Shown here in pieces: positions 22,126-37,004 of a DNA stretch of 64,000 nt. The notes beneath the pieces were generated by a model that had not been told where the DNA came from, did no database searches, and saw only the letters and a list, made by a program, of their open reading frames with translations. Location of the stretch: NCBI GenBank assembly GCA_951802195.1, contig OX637630.1, positions 496,001 to 560,000 on the forward strand, read 5' to 3'. Position 1 is the stretch's first letter. The number at the start of each line of letters is the position of its first letter. The DNA comes from Tausonia pullulans (lineage: Eukaryota > Basidiomycota > Tremellomycetes > Cystofilobasidiales > Mrakiaceae). The translations under genes and the position numbers were made by a program.

Positions 22126-23492
22126 TCAGACATATAGCTCGCACGATTGACCTTTGGGGAAAGGGGGACTGACCGCCTTTCGACCGTAGCCGACGAGGAG
22201 GGTCGCAGAGTCGAAGGACCACTTCCCCGGGTGCTCTCCCCTGAAGAAAAACGATGAGCGAGAAATCCATGCACTGAGTTACACGGGCGAATGGGGCAAA
22301 AGCTCACCCTTTCAGGACCCCTCGTCCGACACCGATGAACCGTCCATTGGCGTCCCTTCCACCCTCGACGTAGGTCTCGGACCGAGGAGGATACGCTCCA
22401 GGAGGGACGGACACCCATCGCACGAGCCGAACGTCGCCGCAAAGCACCTCGAATTCGTTCTGTTGTTTCGAGCGTCAGACGGTCGGTCAGACGAGGGGTT
22501 GGGATCAGTGCACCGGTTTGAAGATAGACTCGAATCACCTTGTCGAAGAAGAGCTCCCTGTCGCCCAACGCAAATGAATGACGCGGCCGACCCAGGTGAG
22601 GACCGCACTGCAACACAAGGAGACTCAGCATAAGCCCTCCAGCAATCTCATCACCAGTATTGTTCCCTCGTCTTACCTTGCCAATCTCGACGGCCCCCTT
22701 GTGGTAACCTCTCGCTGCGAAGATTGGTTCCTCCTCTCGAGCCGACGCCTTCTCCGCACCCAATGGCAGCGCATCCCTCGGAAAGGGATCACCCGGCCCA
22801 ATGAGGATCCATTTGAGTGTCTTCGACGCTTCTCCAGTCTCAGGCAGCTCGTCCACCTCCCTCCTTGCGACCGCAGCCGCGCGCCACGCCTCCCTCCCCG
22901 CTTGGAAATCTCCCCGCTCCGCCCCGAGGACGCGCTGGTAGATTCCCTCCTTCAGACGCTCGAGCGTCGGGTCTGAGGAGCCGGAGTACGCCCAGAGGCC
23001 GCGGCGAGGGGATTTGAAGAGATGCTCGCCGGCTGCTTCGGCGAGGAGGAGGTCCGGCTGGTGTTCGAGGGTCGCTTCGATGGCTTCGAGCTGGTCGATG
23101 GTCGATGAAGACGAATACTGCTCTCCCGGTTGCGATGAAGGCTCTCCTTGGGCCTCTTCAGCGTCGATGAGGTCAAACTCGGTCTCCTGGTCAAAGATGC
23201 GCGCGGTGGAGCGCGTCGCCGAGGAGAGAAGCGCGTGCTCAGGCGTCGCAACGCCCGTTGCATCGACGCCTAGGAAAGACCACTCGCCGGAAGCATCGCC
23301 CTGAAGAGAGTGAGAGAAGGTGGATTGTCTGTCAGAGCGACGATGGACGGGCGACTGAAGCGAATCAGTAGAGGATCGCACAGGTTCACCAGAGCCGAAT
23401 GAGGCGGACGCGATCTTCTGATAGAGGCCGCCTCGATGTTCTACAACGGAGCTAAGTGGGTAGCTTGTCGTCGGATCGAAGATTTGGACCAT
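22126..23492 (-). CDS. DM9/DUF3421 domain protein
   Basis: Reading-order exons: 22677-23492, 22539-22607, 22308-22459 and 22126-22240 (383 aa). The first 220 residues are Ser/Glu/Gln-rich and probably disordered, with no signal peptide. The C-terminal ~160 residues match what I recall of DM9/DUF3421 repeats: RGYHKGAVEIGKCGPHL, HSFALGDRELFFDKNEFEVL with the KNEFEVL block typical of the family, then a second half with VEGGRDANGRFIGVGRG and GEHPGKWSFDSATLLVGYG. DM9 proteins are carbohydrate- or mannose-binding in animals; in fungi the function is not established. The four exons join in phase and the domain is made across all of them. Family assignment is by memory of motifs, not by search. Confidence 0.8.
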
Positions 23493-23915
23493 TGGAAGAG
23501 GCTGGGATGGGCGAGTAGAGGATGTGGGAAATGATGAATAAGGAGGGGGAGTCTCGTCTTAGCACGCCGGTACTAGATGGAGGAGGTAGATTGATGCAGT
23601 AGAATGCCTAGGCTCAATATTCGAGTATGGAGTATACTATAGGAGATAGGAAAAGCCCTCGACTCGAGATGGGGTCGGTGAAGGTGAGTGGTGGTAGTAA
23701 GTGAGATGCGTTGAGAGCGAATGCACGAGTCGTTCGGCTCAAGCCGTCTCTGTCGGTTGGCGCTGCCGACACGCCACAAACTGACGACAACCGTTAGAAC
23801 CCCGAAAGTTACAGAAGCTTTCAATGAGACAAAGGTGAGTCCAAGACATAATGCGAAGATGATCGTGAGAAAGCCCAGCCTGCGCTCCTCCGCCCGTCAC
23901 GTCCTCCCAGCCTCT
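23493..23915. other. intergenic between tandem minus-strand genes
   Basis: About 420 bases. For the minus-strand gene starting at 23492 this is the promoter; for ATG27 ending at 23916 it is the 3' flank. Composition is mixed with several AT-rich patches near 23580-23650. No gene is supported. Confidence 0.5.
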
Positions 23916-27478
<3,563 letters not shown>

Positions 27479-28438
27479 GACGCGGAGTTCTTGCGCGGAC
27501 GAAGAGGAAGGGAAGTCACGTCGGTGCGCTCGTCGAGCGAAGGCGGCGTCGTCTGCCTGGATTCAAGGCCTATCGGGAGACCTCTCGGAACGTGAGTGTG
27601 CATTTCTCCGAATTTGCGAGTTATACTTGTTCCACTTGATAAGTGATGGGGCGAGCACTCACTGACGACGCGAACGATCACAGACCACAACCTAGGCCTG
27701 GACAGTTCGCTTATCTCTTTCCACTTATTTCGTCTCTCTTCTGCTCTTTTCTTCTATATTTCTCCCTCACTTAGCTTTACCTCCCGGTTCCAGCGGGGGT
27801 GCACGCGCATTCGTGGCTGTGTGCTTGCCCCTCTTTGCAACGATACTTAGCCTTCCAAACCCCTCTCTGTTTTCCGTCTTCTCCCTCTCACTCATCCAAA
27901 TACCTCTTGCTTATGCGGTCGGCCGGCCGCTCTTCCTCCTTCACTTTCTCTGTCTCTCGCACACGTACCAACCACACAAGCTCATTGCCGCAGCTCCCTC
28001 TCATATGCTTTTCCTGATTTCCTCCTTCCCCTCTCTCTCTTCTCGCTTTTTTTCTATGTAGACATGCCCTCATGATCGAATCATAAATGTTTCACTCGAG
28101 AAACGCGCTTCAAGAAGAAGAGACAGCACATCTGTCAACTCGTGGCGCACTGATGAGGGAAGGGCAGAATCTGAATGCGCGAGCGAGATACTAACAAGAA
28201 ATGTGGGGGGTGAGTGGGTCTGAAACAGAAAGAAGAACGAAAGAGGCTCATTATCCCCGGATCTTGTTGAAAGGAGATTTTGTCAAACTCATGAAAGGTC
28301 GCGAGCGAGGGTCAGTCCGACGACGCACTCACGCCTGTCTATCGACCTCCTGTCCAATGCCGTCGTCTCCTCGTCCTCCTCCTCCTACTCCTTATCGTTC
28401 TCCTCACCCACATTCCAACCAACTGGCACCTCTCACGC
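27479..28438. other. convergent intergenic region
   Basis: Nearly 1 kb between the ARF6 stop and the SDHAF4 stop. 27700-28060 is C/T-rich on the plus strand and 28060-28300 is relatively AT-rich. Several short frames lack family features and no RNA gene was recognised. It is longer than needed for two 3' UTRs, so a non-coding transcript is possible but unsupported. Confidence 0.45.
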
Positions 28439-28777
28439 TCAAAAGTCCGTAGCCCGTCCTCCATAAGTCCACTCATTCCCCATGAGCGGGTCCTTCTTGG
28501 GCCCACCGACCTCCCCTGTCACGGGGTTGACCTCCCCTTCAAAATCCGGCTTGGGCGTCCTACGCAGGTCACGATGGACGTCTTCCTCCTTCTGAGCAGA
28601 CTTGAGATCCACCGTCTGTGCGGCCTTTTGGAGTGCCTCGAACTCGCGCTGCTGGGCTGGAGGAAGGGGCGGAGGGCCGGGGCGGGAGACGGGGGGTGGG
28701 GGGCGGGAGGAGGAGAAACGGAGGGCTAGGGAGGACGCAGAGGCGAGAGGGCGGGTAGGGCGGAGGAACGCCGACAT
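28439..28777 (-). CDS. succinate dehydrogenase assembly factor 4 (DUF1674)
   Basis: Single-exon gene of 112 aa. The N-terminus (MSAFLRPTRPLASASSLALR) is a typical mitochondrial presequence. After a Pro-rich spacer comes the signature of the SDHAF4/Sdh8 family: DFEGEVNPVTGEVGGPK, then an aromatic-Gly ending EWTYGGRATDF. The factor binds flavinylated Sdh1 in the matrix and promotes its joining to Sdh2 while limiting reactive oxygen. The start at 28777 was chosen because it begins the presequence. The frame is open further upstream to 28897, but that extension reads unlike a targeting peptide. Confidence 0.93.
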   Translation of the reverse strand: MSAFLRPTRPLASASSLALRFSSSRPPPPVSRPGPPPLPPAQQREFEALQKAAQTVDLKSAQKEEDVHRDLRRTPKPDFEGEVNPVTGEVGGPKKDPLMGNEWTYGGRATDF

Positions 28778-29219
28778 GGTGATGGGTGTGCAGGTGGGTG
28801 TTGGTGTATCTAGGAGGAGAGCAAAGCGAGGATCGGGGTAGTCGGCCATCCGACAGACGAGGTCGCCAAGCAACTTGTTCCCTCTCGGAAGCGTCACGCG
28901 AAGCGCGAGGAGTCTCGAGCACCCAGGCCTCCGCTATGTCGCCGCTATGTCGCCCTTGATCCCTCCGTAACCACCGAACTCGATCCCATTCTCTGCCTAG
29001 GCCTCCGTCTCGCACGGCTCTCGATCGTCTCTCTCTTTCTCGTTATCCAAAAGCAGGCTTCCTGGCCTCCATTAGACCACCGCTTCTTGCCCTCACCAAC
29101 CCTTCTCACGCGACTCGACTGCTACCACCTTCACTCACTCGCCTCGCCGAGACCCCCCTCCCACACACACTTCCTCTCTCCCGGCCTCACTTCTCCACCC
29201 TTCTCTTATTCCCCCATAC
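28778..29219. other. divergent promoter region, SDHAF4 / PPG1
   Basis: About 440 bases between two divergent starts. The PPG1 side is C/T-rich with repeated CCTTC/CTCAC patches directly before its ATG, the usual leader pattern in this window. No specific site was identified. Confidence 0.5.
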
Positions 29220-30945
29220 ATGGGCGTCTTCGACATCGACGCCTGCATCTCCAAGCTCCTCCAGAAGCGGCTTCTCGGCGAGGCCCTTCTCCGGGAGATC
29301 TGCGAGAAGACCAAGGAGGTTCTCATGCGCGAGAGCAACGTCGTCCATATCTCGGCGCCTGTAACAGTTGTCGGAGATATCCACGGGTGCGTTATCTCGT
29401 CCGAATGATGCGTGGGGCCAAAGGAGGAAGGAGAAGGGAATGCTGACCGACCGACCGACCGACGTGCATACGTGCCGACAATTCCGGCCACCCTTGCAGC
29501 CAGTTCTACGACCTCATTGAGATCTTCCGGATAGGAGGCTACTGCCCAGACACCAACTACCTCTTCCTCGGTACGTTCATCTTGTACGAACCGGAGGAAG
29601 CGGGTCAAGGTGGACGCGCGAAACGCGAATGCTCGATCGGCCTGCTCTCTCTCGCACACGCCTTTCTCACTTCGCTTCGCGTGACCATCTCCCTGTTCCG
29701 CTTGCATGTACTTCATGACTCTCTGTGACTCTGTGTCACTCGCTTGCTTGGCATGCGCAACCCGGTTCTGACGTCATTCTTCTCTCTCAACTCGTCGACC
29801 CAGGCGACTACGTCGACCGCGGCCTCTTCAGCGTCGAGACCATCTCGCTCCTCACGTGTCTCAAGCTGCGGTATCCAGACCGAGTTCAGCTCATCCGAGG
29901 GAACCACGAATCGCGAGCTGTCACGCAGGTCCGTTCCGCATCGTACCCCTTGGGTGGTGGGTGATGAGCGAGGCGCACGCGCGCTCGCTCTACCAGTAGC
30001 AATAACTTGCTAATCGGACTGCTTCACACAATATCACCAGACGTATGGATTTTACACCGAGTGCCAGCGCAAATATGGCTCGCCAGCCGTCTGGCAATAC
30101 TTTACGGACATGTTCGACTTTCTCACCCTCAGCGTAGTCATCGACGATCGAATATTCTGCGTCCACGGAGGTGCGCTTTCTCGCTTTCGTTCGGTCCGTG
30201 GTGGCACTGACGGCTGAATCACTCGCCTTCAGGCCTCTCGCCGAGTATACACGGTATCGACCAGATCAAAATCATTGATCGGTTCCGCGAGATTCCGCAT
30301 GAGGGCCCAATGGCGGACCTTGTCTGGTCCGACCCGGATCAAGACAAGGAAGAGTTTGCGATCTCGCCAAGGTGGGCTCATCATCTCTCTTGACCCTCTC
30401 CATCGTAGGCAGATGACTGACGGGGCTAGCTTCACAGAGGCGCTGGCTACACGTTCGGCTCGCAGGTCGTCCGCAAGTTTCTCTCGCTTAACAAGTTCGA
30501 CCACATGCTTCGAGCGCACCAACTCTGCATGGATGGCTACTCGGAACTCTTCGATAAGCAGCTCAGCACGGTCTGGAGCGCGCCGAATGTGGGTCTCGCT
30601 CTCCCTTCGCCCTCGAATCACCGCCCTTGCGCTGACGATGAGAGACGGGCACAGTATTGCTATCGGTGCGGCAACTCGGCAAGCATTTTGGAAGTCGGCG
30701 ACGATGGGGCCAGGAAGTGGAACGTGTGAGTCCAGCACGAGCGAGCATGCGCCGATGGCGCTGACCGTGCCTCCCATCCTTCCTTCTTCCAGATTCCAAG
30801 CCGCGCCAGAAAACGAAGTAGATGGGCCGAACCAAGCTGCCCAGCAGATGGGAAAGGTGCGAGCTCTCGAGCCCTTTTGTTGGTGACAGAAGCGAGACTG
30901 ACCCACGCCTTGCGCCCTTCCCAGCCTGTGCAGTACTTCTTGTAG
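29220..30945 (+). CDS. PPG1: PP2A-like serine/threonine phosphatase catalytic subunit Ppg1
   Basis: Exons 29220-29386, 29500-29570, 29804-29928, 30041-30170, 30233-30371, 30438-30588, 30655-30725, 30793-30856 and 30925-30945 give 312 aa. All PPP metal and phosphate motifs are present: GDIHGQ, GDYVDRG, RGNHES, VHGGLSP, and SAPNYCYRCGN near the C-terminus. The text [36 protein letters not shown] and the final YFL match Ppg1 more than PP2A or Sit4. The terminal YFL is the usual methyl-esterified tail of PP2A-like enzymes and is encoded by a 21-nt last exon. Ppg1 works with Far-complex proteins (STRIPAK-like) and counters mitophagy in yeast. A GACC tandem repeat of five units lies in intron 1 at 29444-29463. 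Confidence 0.95.
29444..29463 (+). repeat. (GACC)5 microsatellite in PPG1 intron 1
   Basis: Five perfect tandem copies of GACC within the first intron of the phosphatase gene. Short and probably length-variable; no function is implied. Confidence 0.8.
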
Positions 30946-31292
30946 CGTAGACCCGAGCCTTTTCCCTTGCCGGGGGGAGGCTTGTGATGAAAGCCACGAT
31001 CATTCATGATGCAGTCGGATGTGTGCGTGTGCGAAAACGCGAAAGAAGCAAGAGGGGAACCGATCTCGCGGTCATTTTTGGGTCGGCGCGTGCTGCCGTC
31101 GATTGACGAGTCGCGGAGCACGTGAACGCTTGAAAGACCGAGCACCGCCCTGCGACTGGCACCTTCCCTCTTTCTGCCCCTCTCCCTCTCATCCAATTTG
31201 ACGTTGCCCCATACCCACACCGGGCTCATCACTGTGTCTGCCCAGCTCTACGGCTCTCCCCCTTCCCCCTTCATCTTCCCGCCCCTCCGTCC
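30946..31292. other. intergenic between tandem plus-strand genes
   Basis: About 350 bases holding the PPG1 3' flank and the CRAL-TRIO gene promoter. The last ~60 bases before 31293 are C/T-rich. No gene or distinct site is supported. Confidence 0.5.
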
Positions 31293-34200
31293 ATGTGCGA
31301 GCCCGAGCAGCTCCCCCATGCCGCCGCCGCGTTCGTCGACCGGTCCCGCCAGCTCGCCCAGCTCTACGCCGAGCGGCTTCCCGTCACGCGCGATCTCCAG
31401 CGCCAGCTGAGGGACGACGTCCTTCCAGCACTCGCGGGAGAAGCAGAATGGGACGAGAGCGAGATGGAGAGGGCCGAGGGCTTCGTTGACGACCTCGGTG
31501 AGTGTGTGTTTGAGCGTAGACCAGCCCGGCCCGACCCTCGCCCGCCTTTCTCCTACCGTGCTACCTCCTCCGCCATCCCCTGTCTCCTCGCTGTCTCTTG
31601 CATTCGCCCCTCGTGCTTGCTGGGAGCTGACATACCTGCCGATTCAGCCTCTATCTTTCGATTTCTCCGTGTGAGTCCTGCCTTCGTCAAGAGCCATCAA
31701 GCGAACAAGCTTTCCCCGCTGACCGGCGCTGGCCGACCCCGCTTCCCTCCTCTCATTCACCCTCTCTCTCTTCTCTGTCCTCCTTCTCCTCCAGCGCGCC
31801 AAGTTCCACCTCTCTTCAGCACTTGATCTTGTCCAGAAGCATCTCCTCTGGCGGCTTGAACACTCTGTCGATCTCGTCTCGCTTCCCTCGCTCGAGGCGC
31901 AGTACATTGAGTCCGACCCTACGACGAGGACCGGCGGCGGCCTCTTCTACTTTCTGCCAGATGACGTCGTCGATCGCGCCGGAAGGAGGACGGCCGTCCT
32001 CAACTTGCGGAGCGTACGGCGGACGGACGACGGGAGCCTCGATGGCCTCAAGGAGTTCATCTTGTAAGTATGCTTGTAATACTTGTGGTTGGTGATATGA
32101 GAGCGAGCTGATATTTCCCTCCCTCAGGTGGAGCTTCGAGGTCGCACGGCGCCATCTCCGGGATGTTCATGCCGCAGGAGAGTCCGGCCTGGCGTTCACG
32201 CTTCTTGTCGATGCCGAGGGAAGCTCTATGGCAAACCTCGTGAGTCGCCCATCCAATTGTCATCTCCGATGCTGGCTGATTCTGATCTTGCCTCATCAGG
32301 AACTTGAACTCCTGCCGAGTCTCCTAGACATTGCAAACTCGCATTACCCCGGCCTCTGCGCTTCGAGTGCGCCGCGTTCTCTTTCTTCGTCTTGTCAGGA
32401 TGGCTTGCTGAAGCGAGCGTGTACCCAGTGCTCGTCGTCTCCTACGGCTGGGCCCTCACGGGCGCGTGGGCGATCCTCAAACGACTCCTTCCTGCAACGG
32501 TTCTTGCCAAAATTGCCTTTGTCTCGAAGTCAGATCTACCTTTGACGTACTACGAGCCCTATCGACTTCCTACACGTGAGCTGTTCTCCATCGATCTTAC
32601 CCGTTGTGCACCCACTAAGCACCCTTCACCCCCCAACATCCATTCCAGACTTTGGCGGCCTCCTCGAACACATCTATGACCCCTCATCGAACACCGTTCT
32701 TCGTCGGTACAGTCGAGCTGAGTACTCCCCTCTCGGCCACCAGCAGCAGCCATCCCGAACCATCAGCACGACGCCCACGCCAGGAGGTAGCAGGTCGACA
32801 TCTCGGCCCATCTCACGAGCAACGAGCTACGAGAGCATCGCCGACATCTTCTATCACGCACACGATACCTTCCACCCTCATCAACATCAGAATCATCACC
32901 CTCAGAACAGTAGCAAGAAGAAGCTCTCGATGAGCCAGATCCATAGCAGCATTAACAAGACGACGGCAGACCTTACGGAACCCGTCACGATCTCCTTCGA
33001 CCGCAAGGGGAAGGGGCCTAGTAGCGGTGGTGGGGATCGCGAAAGCTCGGACGGAGGAGGCCGACTTTCGCCTCATCGTCGGGGTCGAGCGGCTCTCCCG
33101 AGGGTCAACTCTCTGAGAGAGTTCCACCTCACGCTCCCGACACCCTTCTCGGCTCTGGCGGCGGACGACCAGGGAAGCTCGCCGTATTCAGAGGACGGCT
33201 CCTTTCTCCAGCAAGAAGGCACTCCCACATCCGCTTCTGCCTCGACCTCCTCTACCCTCTCCAACACCGCGTGCGGCAGCCCAGCCCCCCGCGACCGACA
33301 CGGCCGACCGGTCCTCACCTCCCGCCGGTTCACCTCGGAGCGTCGACCCAGCGCAGAGGAGACGAACCCCATTGCGGCGCGAGCGTATGCCCTCTCATTA
33401 GCGGGTCATCATGCCTCTGGACTGTCGAGCACGACGGCCGGGACGCCGATTGGGGAGTTACAGAATCGGTTGCAGGAGGTGTCGGGAACGGCGATGGCCG
33501 GACAACAGCATCGGTCGCCGTCACGGCCCGCGGTGATGGCAGTTCTGGACCAGCTCGAGCGGGAGCAGCGGCAGCAGCAGCGATTTTATCGGGAAGGCCT
33601 CATGAAAGGAGGCGATGTCGTTGAAGAAAAGAACGCGGAGGAGGAGGAGGAAGAGTTAATCCTGTCGACGGATCTTGCTGCTGCCGTGTGTCTCTCATCA
33701 TCAGCTTCGTCATCGCTCTCGCCGAGCTACTCAGCGACCTCCCCACCTCCGCGGCCACCATCGACGCCTCAGCCTACCTCGTCATCATCCGGCATCGTCC
33801 CTTTCGGGCATCATCGACATCCCTCTACCGGCGGCGGCCCCCTGTCCATCCTACAGCAGCGCCAACGCAGTCTCCACCCGCCAAGAAAGCGCGATTACCT
33901 TAAAACGCTCGTCTTCCTCTTCCTTCTCCGACTCCAAAGCCTCAAGGGCAAGCTCGGCGTCGTCCTCGGTCTCACGACGGGTGGTGGCGGTCGCTCTGTC
34001 TCTTCCTCCAAAGCGATCGCAGGCGAACGAGACCGGTCCTCGTCGTCGTCGAAGCCGGCGGCCTCGTCCATCGGCAAGGCCCCATCCTCGCAATCCCGAA
34101 CGCTTATGCGAGACTCTCACCGCACGAGATCCGATGTCTCCGTCTTTCTCTTCACGGCTCTCTTTCTTGCTCTCCGCGGGACATGGATGAATGCCCTGCT

Positions 34201-34345
34201 CAACGCCGGGACGACTGGCGGAGGAGTACTTGGGGGAGGATTCTTTGGCGAGTTAATGAGCGGAGGCGGCCTAGCAGGCGAGGGAGGAGGTGTGGTGGGA
34301 GTGGTTGGGAGCGTGGTGAAGGAGTGGATTGGGCTGGGGGATTGA
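31293..34345 (+). CDS. CRAL-TRIO (Sec14-like) lipid-binding protein with long disordered tail
   Basis: Exons 31293-31497, 31648-31670, 31795-32063, 32128-32239, 32300-32366, 32429-32575 and 32649-34345 give 839 aa. A CRAL-TRIO N-terminal helix region (ASIFRFLRRAKFHLSSAL, made from a 23-nt exon and its neighbours) is followed by the lipid-binding domain at about 110-300: LFYFLPDDVVDRAGRRTAVL, FTLLVDAEGSSMANLELELL, HYPGLCASMLVVSYGWALTG and AKIAFVSKSDLPLTYY. Sec14-like proteins move or present phospholipids between membranes. The remaining ~540 residues are Ser/Pro/Gly-rich with acidic and Gln tracts. Near the C-terminus there is a hydrophobic stretch (VSVFLFTALFLAL) followed by a Gly-rich end, so the protein may be membrane-tethered. 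Ligand is unknown. Confidence 0.85.
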
Positions 34346-34745
34346 TCCATGCTTGCACGAGAGATGCGCCTGTGTTGCGAGCCCCTGATGAGAGGCGGAG
34401 AGCAGCGGAACGACGACTCGGAGCGCGGGGCCTGGAAGAACGCCGCATGTACAGCGATGTCGAAGCAGAGCGGGCGGCGAAGCGAGATGCCCTCCCCGCA
34501 AACAAACGGACAAGCTCCCTGTTGTCACGTGCCCCCGGAGCGGATGAAATGGGCAGAGACCCGCGATCTGGGGCCCCTCTTCCGTGTCGTCGCCTCCCAG
34601 TGGACTCGGCACCGCGCCAGACCGCGATTCGCCTCTCGCCGCCTCCCCAACCATCCTGGCCATCTCGAGAAGGTCCGCTCATCAAAGGGTGTCTCTACCT
34701 CGCTCCATCCCGGTCTCCCCATCCGACGCCAGCCCCAGCCAGACG
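34346..34745. other. intergenic between tandem plus-strand genes
   Basis: Four hundred bases of mixed composition with no supported gene. The open frames here are continuations of shadows from neighbouring exons. Confidence 0.5.
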
Positions 34746-36585
34746 ATGGCGTCCTCCAAAGCATCATCAGCCCCGGCGTCGTCCGCCGACGTCGCCTCCT
34801 CCCCGACGTCGCCGTCCTTCCTGGCCGTGCTGCCTTCCCAGCTCCTCGTCCTCTTCTCCACCATCTTTTCATCCTCCTTCGCCGAGTCCCTCAGTCCCGC
34901 GTCGGCAAGCAACACCTCTGCCGCCGCGACTGCCCTTTCCGCCAGTTCCTTCCCTCCGTTCCTCCTGCTCCCTTCGAGCAGCTGGCTCGCCTCCATGACC
35001 GCGAGCGCCGTGGCGTGGATCTGCTCGGGCTTCCGGTTCCTCGCCATCCTCTGCGTCGGGCCGTTCCTGTTCCTCGTCCTGCTCGTGAGTGGCGGCCTTC
35101 TTACCTCTGGACCAAGACGGAGTGCGTGCATGCGCGAGCGGGGGTAGGCGGCGGACAGCTTGCTTGCTTCCCGAGATGATCGGACGGACGGGTGGTAACA
35201 GGTCTTTCCGTCACGCCACTTGGCCCCACGAGGGATCTTGGTCTCATTGTACGGTTGGACGACCGAGCGAGATCGCTCGAGCGCCTCCTGGGACCCTCCA
35301 TCGTGTCTCGACCCTAGGGGGTGAGTTGGAGTCCACCGCCGCGCCCTGGCCACTTTCGTTCGTCGTTCAGGGCCGCGGCATGCACTTTCGCACCCTAGCT
35401 AGCTGGCTATCCTTTGGGGTGAAGGAGTCTGGCTGGCCCTCTCAGCCATCCTCTTTTCCCTCTCCGGCCGTTCCCTCTCTTTTCTTTTTTTTTTCGTCGT
35501 CTGAAGGCAAATGAAGTCGCACCGATCCCCGTGCTTCCCCTTTCACGTGCTTACTTGCTTACTTGCCCCGCCTTGGCTCGACTTGGCTCGCCCTCAGGAC
35601 TTAATCGGCTACCTCATCGCCCGCACACTTCACATCGTTCGTCGGTCTCCCCTCAAACCAATTTCCTCCTTTCCCCGCTAACAGGGAGCCTCTTGTGTAC
35701 GAGCACAACAGACTCCCCAGCGCGTTCGCGTTCGCGCTGCCTCGAATGCCAGTGCGCCGACCGAGCGCGTCGCTACCTCGACAGGGACGACTACCGCGGC
35801 CCTCCTTTCCGAGGCGGGCGAGCGCGATCTTGTCGCTACTTCGTCCTCTGGAGACGAAGGTGTTGCCTTGGACAGGCTGGTTCCCTCCAAGCCCCAGGCG
35901 ATCAGGCGTCGGTCGAGCCACATGAAGCATCTTTGTGTGTTTTTGCTTTTTTTTCTTGATCCGCATCCTTGTCTGCTCATCATCACTGACGTCTTCTTCC
36001 TCCCCCCCAGCCATTTCCCCTATCTCCACCTCAGACCAACAACAGCCTCTCTCCTTCGGTGCAGCTTACGCCTCCTCCACCTCCACCTCCGCCACCAACT
36101 CATCTTCCGTCTCGACGGCTTCATCGACGCCCCCCTCGCCGACGAACTCGCTCCTCCAGTTCATTATGACGACCCCAGGCGAGCGACACGCCGCTCTTCC
36201 AGCCATCCGTCCCTCATCCCGCTCGCACGTCCGCTCGGACTCAGTCTCGTCCGTGGCGTCCAGCGAGTCTGGAGGAGCTGTGATGGCGGCGACGCGCGCA
36301 TCGCCGTCATCAATGTCCGCCATCATCTCGGGCGCCGCAAGTAGCCTCATCCCGTCCTCCGGGGAGCCCTCGCCGAAGCAGAGCGGCCACAGCAGCGACC
36401 TCAGCGAGTTGTCGACGAAGCGGAGGGCAAGATCCGCGAGCGTCGGTGTTGAGGGCCCTCTAGGGCTCTCTGAGGAAGAGGGGGAGGACGATGACGATGA
36501 CGACGACGAGTACGATGAGGAAGACGTCGGCGCGCTTGGGCTGAGGAGGAGGGTCAGAAGGGGGACGATCCGACCAGTCTCTTGA
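34746..36585 (+). CDS. putative membrane protein of unknown function
   Basis: Exons 34746-35084, 35598-35636, 35685-35934 and 36011-36585 give 400 aa with consistent phases. I do not recognise the family. Two hydrophobic segments sit in the first 125 residues, around FLAVLPSQLLVLFSTIF and FRFLAILCVGPFLFLVLL continuing into DLIGYLIA, so it is probably a double-pass membrane protein. The rest is hydrophilic: an Ala/Ser/Thr-rich part, LVPSKPQAIRRRSSHMKHL with a possible phosphosite cluster, then Ser-rich sequence and a long Glu/Asp run (EEEGEDDDDDDDEYDEED) before a basic end. Intron 1 is 513 nt, long for this window. Exon 2 is only 39 nt, but it extends the second hydrophobic segment without a break, which supports the join. 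Confidence 0.65.
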
Positions 36586-37004
36586 ACCAGCCAGGAGCTC
36601 CTCGAGGAACGTAGTAGTTGTTGCCCCCGTCCCTTGCCTTCTCTCTTTCTCCTTTTCACCCTTAGACATTTCCTCCTCCCGCTCCCCCTCCCCCTCCTCC
36701 CAACCTCGATCAGCTTCATTTCTTTCTTTCCTGTGCTCCTCCGTGCTCGCTTCTCCGTGCTCCTCCGTGCTCATCCTCCTCCCTGTCGACCTTCTCGCTA
36801 TCTCTCTCCGTATCTCTCCGTATCTCTCACGATCTACTTCCTTCCTTCCTTTTGAGACATGTTCGTCGAGAAAGCTTGGAAACCTGTCTATAGAGGGGGA
36901 GACCCGAAAGCACCGCTGTACCACCACCCTTCAAAGAATCCTCTCCCCCCCCCCCTCTCCCCCCGGGCACCCCGCACGCGCACACATCGCCCAGCCCGCC
37001 GGAT
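36586..37004. other. convergent intergenic region
   Basis: About 420 bases between two facing stops. It is C/T-rich on the plus strand, with repeated TCTCCGT and CTCCGTGCT units near 36740-36830. No gene is supported. Confidence 0.5.

Noticed and set aside
30563-31232. Overlapping minus-strand frames up to 225 codons over the PPG1 3' end
   Set aside because: They run antisense to PPG1 exons with matching borders and lack motifs. The plus-strand phosphatase accounts for the region.
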